Source of the DNA: an uncultured Collinsella sp.
GTDB taxonomy: Bacteria > Actinomycetota > Coriobacteriia > Coriobacteriales > Coriobacteriaceae
Assembly: GCA_958427145.1 (NCBI GenBank)
Contig: CAUAAZ010000015.1
Span: 1-46,296 of the forward strand
DNA length: 46,296 nt
Direction: 5' to 3'
Shown here one piece after another: positions 43,029 through 46,296 of this stretch. The notes under the pieces are model-generated. The model saw only the letters and a list, made by a program, of their open reading frames with translations, searched no databases and was not told where the DNA came from. The translations under genes and the position numbers were made by a program. The number at the start of each line of letters is the position of its first letter. The stretch's first letter is position 1.

Positions 43029-43065
43029 AGCCGCCACAAAGGTGCCTGTCCCCTTTGTGGTGGCT
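43029..43065. terminator. Hairpin downstream of the AAA ATPase, invertible core form 1
   Basis: AGCCGCCACAAAGG (43029-43042) pairs with CCTTTGTGGTGGCT (43052-43065) around TGCCTGTCC. It lies just after the ATPase stop codon (minus strand) and may act as its terminator. The central 25 nt (43035-43059) are the exact reverse complement of 44457-44481. Confidence 0.6.
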
Positions 43066-43067
43066 GC

Positions 43068-44174
43068 CTAGAGTTGGCTGCGCAGATAGTCAGCCATATA
43101 TGGAACGGCGAAACGCACGTAACCGCGGCGCGCCTGTTCGATTACGCCGGCGTCGATGAGGCGCCGGCGATACTTTTGCGCATAGTCGGGTGTGACTGAC
43201 ATACGTTTCGCTACATCGGAAATGCGCGAAACGGCGTCTTCGTCATCAGTCATTGCGTCGAGAAACGCGACGTCTTGGTCCGATAGCGCGGCGAGCGTCG
43301 TTTCACAAACATCGTTTTCGAAATCGGCTTTTGACGCTTCGATAGCTCCGTCGACTTGCTCTGGCGTTACGTGTTCTCCTGTCTTGCAGCGATTGCCGAT
43401 GTTATAGCCGATGAGCTGCAGCATATAGGGCGAGCCTTGGGTTGCGCGAGCGGCACGGAGGCGAAGATCGCCTGGAATATCAAGGTCGAGCTCTTCGAAA
43501 GCCCGCTGATAATAGGCATCGACATCTCCGACTGAAAGCGGTTCGAGCGTGACCTTGCGAGCGCGGTTGAGAAATGTCAGCACGCGGTCATTGAGCGTTG
43601 CACAGACGGCTCCCGGGAGACCTGCCATAACAAGCGCGACGTTGAGTCCCTCACCGACCAGCTCTTGATAGGCGGTGACGAGCTGTCTAATCTCAGGTGA
43701 ATTAGCTTGGAGCTCATCGATAAGGATGAGGATGCCGTGCCCCTGCTCGGTCAGCTTGCGCGCCAGCTGCGTGAGTTTGAACTGGAAACTCTTGGTCTCC
43801 TGCACATCGCGTGTGAACTCGAGACCGGCTGAGAAGCCGAAGACGCTCAAGCTACCGCCAGAAAGTTTGGGGAGATGACGCTTGCTGACATAAGGCTCGC
43901 CTGCTTCTTGGATTTTTTCAACAATGCGCTCAAGCATATCTTCGGAGGCTACGGTGGGTGTGGCGACAACAAAACCGAGCTTGCGTGCGCGGTCGGCAAG
44001 TTCCCACAGAAGAACCGTCTTGCCGCTGCCTCGCTGGCCGAGCATGAGCATGGCTCGGTCTCGATTGCCCGGCTCCTGCTCAAGACCGGAGATGAATGTC
44101 GAAATCACGTTCCCGCGACCCACCAGATAGGACGGGCGATTTCCAAATGAGGGGGAGAAGATGGTTTCAGTCAT
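43068..44174 (-). CDS. AAA (archaeal-type) ATPase with C-terminal winged helix
   Basis: A 368-residue STAND/AAA-like ATPase. Walker A is GQRGSGKT (46-53), Walker B is ILILIDELQ (near 150), and sensor-like residues lie in GLPGAV and FLNRARKVTLEPL. Residues ~290-368 form a winged-helix DNA-binding domain (SVTPDYAQKYRRRLIDAGVIEQARRGYVRFAVPYMADYL). The family is scattered and often mobile in archaea and anaerobic bacteria. Base composition is visibly less GC-rich than neighbouring genes, and the gene opposes its neighbours. AGGAGACTT precedes the ATG after a ~40-nt purine tract. It is flanked on both sides by near-identical repeat arrays. Function is unknown. Confidence 0.85.
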   Translation of the reverse strand: MTETIFSPSFGNRPSYLVGRGNVISTFISGLEQEPGNRDRAMLMLGQRGSGKTVLLWELADRARKLGFVVATPTVASEDMLERIVEKIQEAGEPYVSKRHLPKLSGGSLSVFGFSAGLEFTRDVQETKSFQFKLTQLARKLTEQGHGILILIDELQANSPEIRQLVTAYQELVGEGLNVALVMAGLPGAVCATLNDRVLTFLNRARKVTLEPLSVGDVDAYYQRAFEELDLDIPGDLRLRAARATQGSPYMLQLIGYNIGNRCKTGEHVTPEQVDGAIEASKADFENDVCETTLAALSDQDVAFLDAMTDDEDAVSRISDVAKRMSVTPDYAQKYRRRLIDAGVIEQARRGYVRFAVPYMADYLRSQL

Positions 44175-44177
44175 AAG

Positions 44178-44220
44178 TCTCCTTTCCTTTTTTTCCTATT
44201 TTTTCCTTTCTTTCCTATTC
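44178..44220 (-). promoter_or_regulatory. Purine-only mRNA leader of the ATPase
   Basis: Read on the minus strand, these 43 nt are purines except for two T and one terminal C or so, with AGGAAA-type units repeated four times before the true AGGAG. Multiple potential ribosome-binding sites precede one start codon. Confidence 0.5.
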
Positions 44221-44233
44221 AGTCAAATGAATT

Positions 44234-44293
44234 GCTGAGCGAAGGCGGTTACGTAGGCCTCGTCAGCAAAACCTCGACATCACCTGCGACTAG
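44234..44293 (+). pseudogene. Copied 3' fragment of the DUF4867 gene
   Basis: These ~60 nt match the last codons of the DUF4867 gene (42811-42870): GGYVGL can still be read, but a one-base deletion in the AAAAATC run shifts the frame. The match continues into the repeat array behind it. Confidence 0.8.
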
Positions 44294-44302
44294 AATCTTC
44301 TG

Positions 44303-44443
44303 TCTCGATCTGTAACATCTAGCGGGCTAAATCGTCTCTACCTGTTACAGATTTAGACAAACTGCAGGGGACAGGCCTAACAATCTCGATCTGTAACACC
44401 AGGCCCGGTTTTGGCGGCCTAACTGTTACAGATCGAGACAAAC
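44303..44443. repeat. Palindromic repeat array 3 (two 55-nt units)
   Basis: Units at 44303-44357 and 44384-44438, with half-sites at 44303, 44343, 44384 and 44424, the same spacing as array 2. The first 25-nt centre is identical to that of array 2. The spacer and second centre differ by only a few bases. CAAAC extends the right arms. Confidence 0.9.
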
Positions 44444-44495
44444 CGCCCCAAACCACCACAAAGGGGACAGGCACCTTTGTGGTGGTTTGGGGCGG
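44443..44495. repeat. Perfect 22-bp hairpin, invertible core form 2
   Basis: The 22-nt arms at 44443-44464 and 44474-44495 pair perfectly (CCGCCCCAAACCACC opposite GGTGGTTTGGGGCGG, continuing through CACAAAGG/CCTTTGTG). The loop is GGACAGGCA. It is the counterpart of the hairpin at 43029-43065, with its core inverted. The rest of 44496-44639 is the leader of the GH1 gene; AGCCCCG/CGGGG (around 44582-44600) is a small stem. Confidence 0.85.
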
Positions 44496-44639
44496 CGGTA
44501 TCAGAAAGTGTCAGGCGGGGGGGCGGCTGCTGGGCCGCCGCGTGCGAAAAGAAGTGTCGGCCTGCGCCGCCGTCGTTGAGCGGAGCCCCGTTTGCGGGGA
44601 TACTGAAACCACGACAAGCGGCGATGAAAGGATTGATGC

Positions 44640-46070
44640 ATGGCTTTCCGTAATGACTTCCTGTGGGGCGGCGCAACGGCTGCCAACCAGTGCGAGGGCG
44701 CCTACGACGTGGACGGCCGCGGCCTTGCCAACGTGGACGTGGCTCCGCACGGCCCCGAGCGCTATACGGTGGTCTCTGGCCAGCGCAAGATGCTCGACTT
44801 CGAGGACGGCTATTACTATCCCGCGCAGACTGGCATCGATTTCTATCACCACTACAAGGAAGATATTGCTCTCTTTGCCGAGATGGGCTTTAAGACCTTA
44901 CGTATGAGCCTGGCTTGGACCCGCATCTTCCCCAACGGCGACGAGACCGAGCCCAATGAGGCTGGCCTGGCCTTCTACGAAGATGTATTCCGCGAGTGTC
45001 AAAAGCACGGCATCGAGCCGCTCGTGACTATCACGCACTTCGATTGCCCGATTCATCTCATCAAGGAGTACGGCGGCTGGCGCAACCGCAAGCTCATCGA
45101 CTTCTACAAGAACCTCGCGACTACGATCTTCACCCGCTACAAGGGTCTGGTGAAGTACTGGCTTACCTTTAACGAGATCAATATGATCCTGCACCTGCCG
45201 TTTATGGGTGCCGGTCTGGTCTTTGAGGAGGGCGAGAACAAGGAGACCGTCGAGTACCTTGCCGCTCACAACGAGCTTGTCGCCAGCGCTTGGGCAACCA
45301 AAATCGCCCACGAGATCGACCCCGAGATCAAGATCGGCTGCATGCTCGCCGCAGGTAGCTACTACCCCTACAGCTGCCGTCCGGGCGATGTGCGCCAGGC
45401 ACAGCTCGACAACCAGGACAATTACTTCTTCGTCGACGTCCAGAGTCGCGGCTACTACCCGACCTATGCCGTCAAGAAGCTCGAGCGTCTAGGCATCGAT
45501 GTGGGCATGACCGACGAGGACCGCGAGATCCTGGCCACTAACACCGTCGACTTCATCAGCTTTAGCTATTACAGCACCCGTTGCTCCGCCGGTGCCGATA
45601 ACCCCGATGTCGAGCGCACCCAGGGTAACGCCTTCGCCGGCGCCAAGAACCCCTACCTGCAGGAGAGCCAGTGGGGCTGGGCCATCGATCCGCTGGGCTT
45701 CCGCATTACGCTCAACGACCTGTACGACCGTTATCAGAAGCCACTGTTTGTGGTTGAGAACGGTCTGGGCGCCAAGGATGTTGTCGAGGAGGATGGCTCC
45801 ATCAACGATGACTACCGTATCGACTATCTGCGCCAGCATATTGCCGCGATGCGCGATGCGGTGACCGAGGACGGCGTTGACCTGCTGGGCTACACCACCT
45901 GGGGCCCGATCGACCTGGTGTCTGCCGGCACAGGCGAGATGTCCAAGCGCTACGGCTTTATCTATGTCGACCGCGATGATGCGGGCAACGGCACCCTCAA
46001 GCGCTCCAAGAAGAAGAGCTTCGACTGGTACAAGAAGGTTATTGCTTCTAATGGTGAGGACCTGTCCTAA
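44640..46070 (+). CDS. GH1 6-phospho-beta-glucosidase
   Basis: A 476-residue glycoside hydrolase family 1 enzyme. FLWGGATAANQCEGAY at the N-terminus, the acid/base E179 in TFNEIN, and the nucleophile E373 in VVENGLG are all present. The C-terminal GEMSKRYGFIYVD, with Ser/Lys/Tyr for phosphate binding, indicates a 6-phospho-beta-glucosidase rather than a plain beta-glucosidase. It would hydrolyse PTS-imported cellobiose or aryl-glucoside phosphates. GAAAGGA precedes the start. No PTS gene lies in the window. No feature is recognised in 46071-46296 beyond a GAGAC/GTCTC stem after the stop codon. Confidence 0.93.
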   Translation: MAFRNDFLWGGATAANQCEGAYDVDGRGLANVDVAPHGPERYTVVSGQRKMLDFEDGYYYPAQTGIDFYHHYKEDIALFAEMGFKTLRMSLAWTRIFPNGDETEPNEAGLAFYEDVFRECQKHGIEPLVTITHFDCPIHLIKEYGGWRNRKLIDFYKNLATTIFTRYKGLVKYWLTFNEINMILHLPFMGAGLVFEEGENKETVEYLAAHNELVASAWATKIAHEIDPEIKIGCMLAAGSYYPYSCRPGDVRQAQLDNQDNYFFVDVQSRGYYPTYAVKKLERLGIDVGMTDEDREILATNTVDFISFSYYSTRCSAGADNPDVERTQGNAFAGAKNPYLQESQWGWAIDPLGFRITLNDLYDRYQKPLFVVENGLGAKDVVEEDGSINDDYRIDYLRQHIAAMRDAVTEDGVDLLGYTTWGPIDLVSAGTGEMSKRYGFIYVDRDDAGNGTLKRSKKKSFDWYKKVIASNGEDLS

Positions 46071-46296
46071 GGAAGCTGAGACACTCGACTTCAGGGTCTC
46101 CTGACCAAGACGTCCAGCGAGCAGTTAATGCTCACCGGGTGCGTTCGCTTCGGGATGCCCATCAAGGAAGCGGCGTCGCGCGTGCCCCATCTGGTCCATG
46201 CGGCTCAAAATCGCGGCGTGATGTGGACGACTGGGGTCGAATGGGGGTGCGGACGATTTCTTGGACCGCGCCTAGGCGTATCCAAGCTTCCTGCGG

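Overview
The window is about 46.3 kb of G+C-rich bacterial chromosome (roughly 60% by eye). Gene content suggests an anaerobic actinomycete of the Coriobacteriia, most like Collinsella. The points in favour are an Ech-type membrane [NiFe] hydrogenase operon, an LPXTG surface protein built of Spy0128-like pilin domains, a bile-acid/enoate reductase-like flavoenzyme, an NRAMP-related transporter lacking the usual metal-ligand motifs, LuxS, and a phospho-beta-glucosidase. The taxon is inferred from gene content and not proven. I see no rRNA, tRNA, CRISPR array, phage or complete insertion sequence.

Layout. 1-455: a palindromic repeat array. 462-2492: a flavin/Fe-S enoate reductase. 2493-3336: an AT-rich stretch with phased repeats, then an orphan two-HTH OrfA-like protein. 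3622-9290: an ech-type operon (fused A-B, then C, D, E, F). 9497-15724: a 2,075-residue sortase-anchored adhesin with a von Willebrand A domain and ten pilin-like repeats. 15725-16322: a terminator and two related ~150-nt palindromes. 16323-18094 (minus strand): a NarL-type response regulator and its kinase, divergent from a three-gene ABC-2 exporter (18292-21619). 21748-25136: a MacB/FtsX-type ABC system. 25246-26451: a DUF362 ferredoxin-like protein, convergent with an alpha/beta hydrolase (26616-27581). 27768-32086: hemolysin III, a CNNM/CorC protein, a stand-alone cyanophycin-synthetase-N-like protein, a YtxH protein and a PRC-barrel protein. 32159-33565: a polysaccharide-deacetylase-fold protein without its metal ligands. 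33886-37001: a PRC/MgtE-N/CBS membrane protein and an NRAMP-related transporter behind a structured leader. 37112-39328 (minus): an acyltransferase-3/SGNH protein. 39516-42870: ribokinase, nucleoside hydrolase, LuxS and a DUF4867 protein. 43068-44174 (minus): an AAA ATPase enclosed by duplicated DNA. 44640-46070: a GH1 phospho-beta-glucosidase.

How it fits together. The hydrogenase operon should couple reduced ferredoxin to H2 and an ion gradient. The kinase/regulator pair probably controls the divergent exporter. The MgtE-like protein and the NRAMP-related transporter look like a Mg2+ homeostasis unit. Ribokinase and nucleoside hydrolase form a ribose-salvage pair.

The most unusual structure is a family of 55-nt palindromes with invariant 15-25-15 geometry. 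They sit in three arrays with half-sites every 40-41 bp. Two near-identical arrays flank the AAA ATPase gene together with a copied tail of the neighbouring DUF4867 gene and a hairpin whose 25-nt core is exactly inverted between the copies. Other repeats are a 31-nt GTCCCC-containing element (three copies) and a pair of ~150-nt palindromes.
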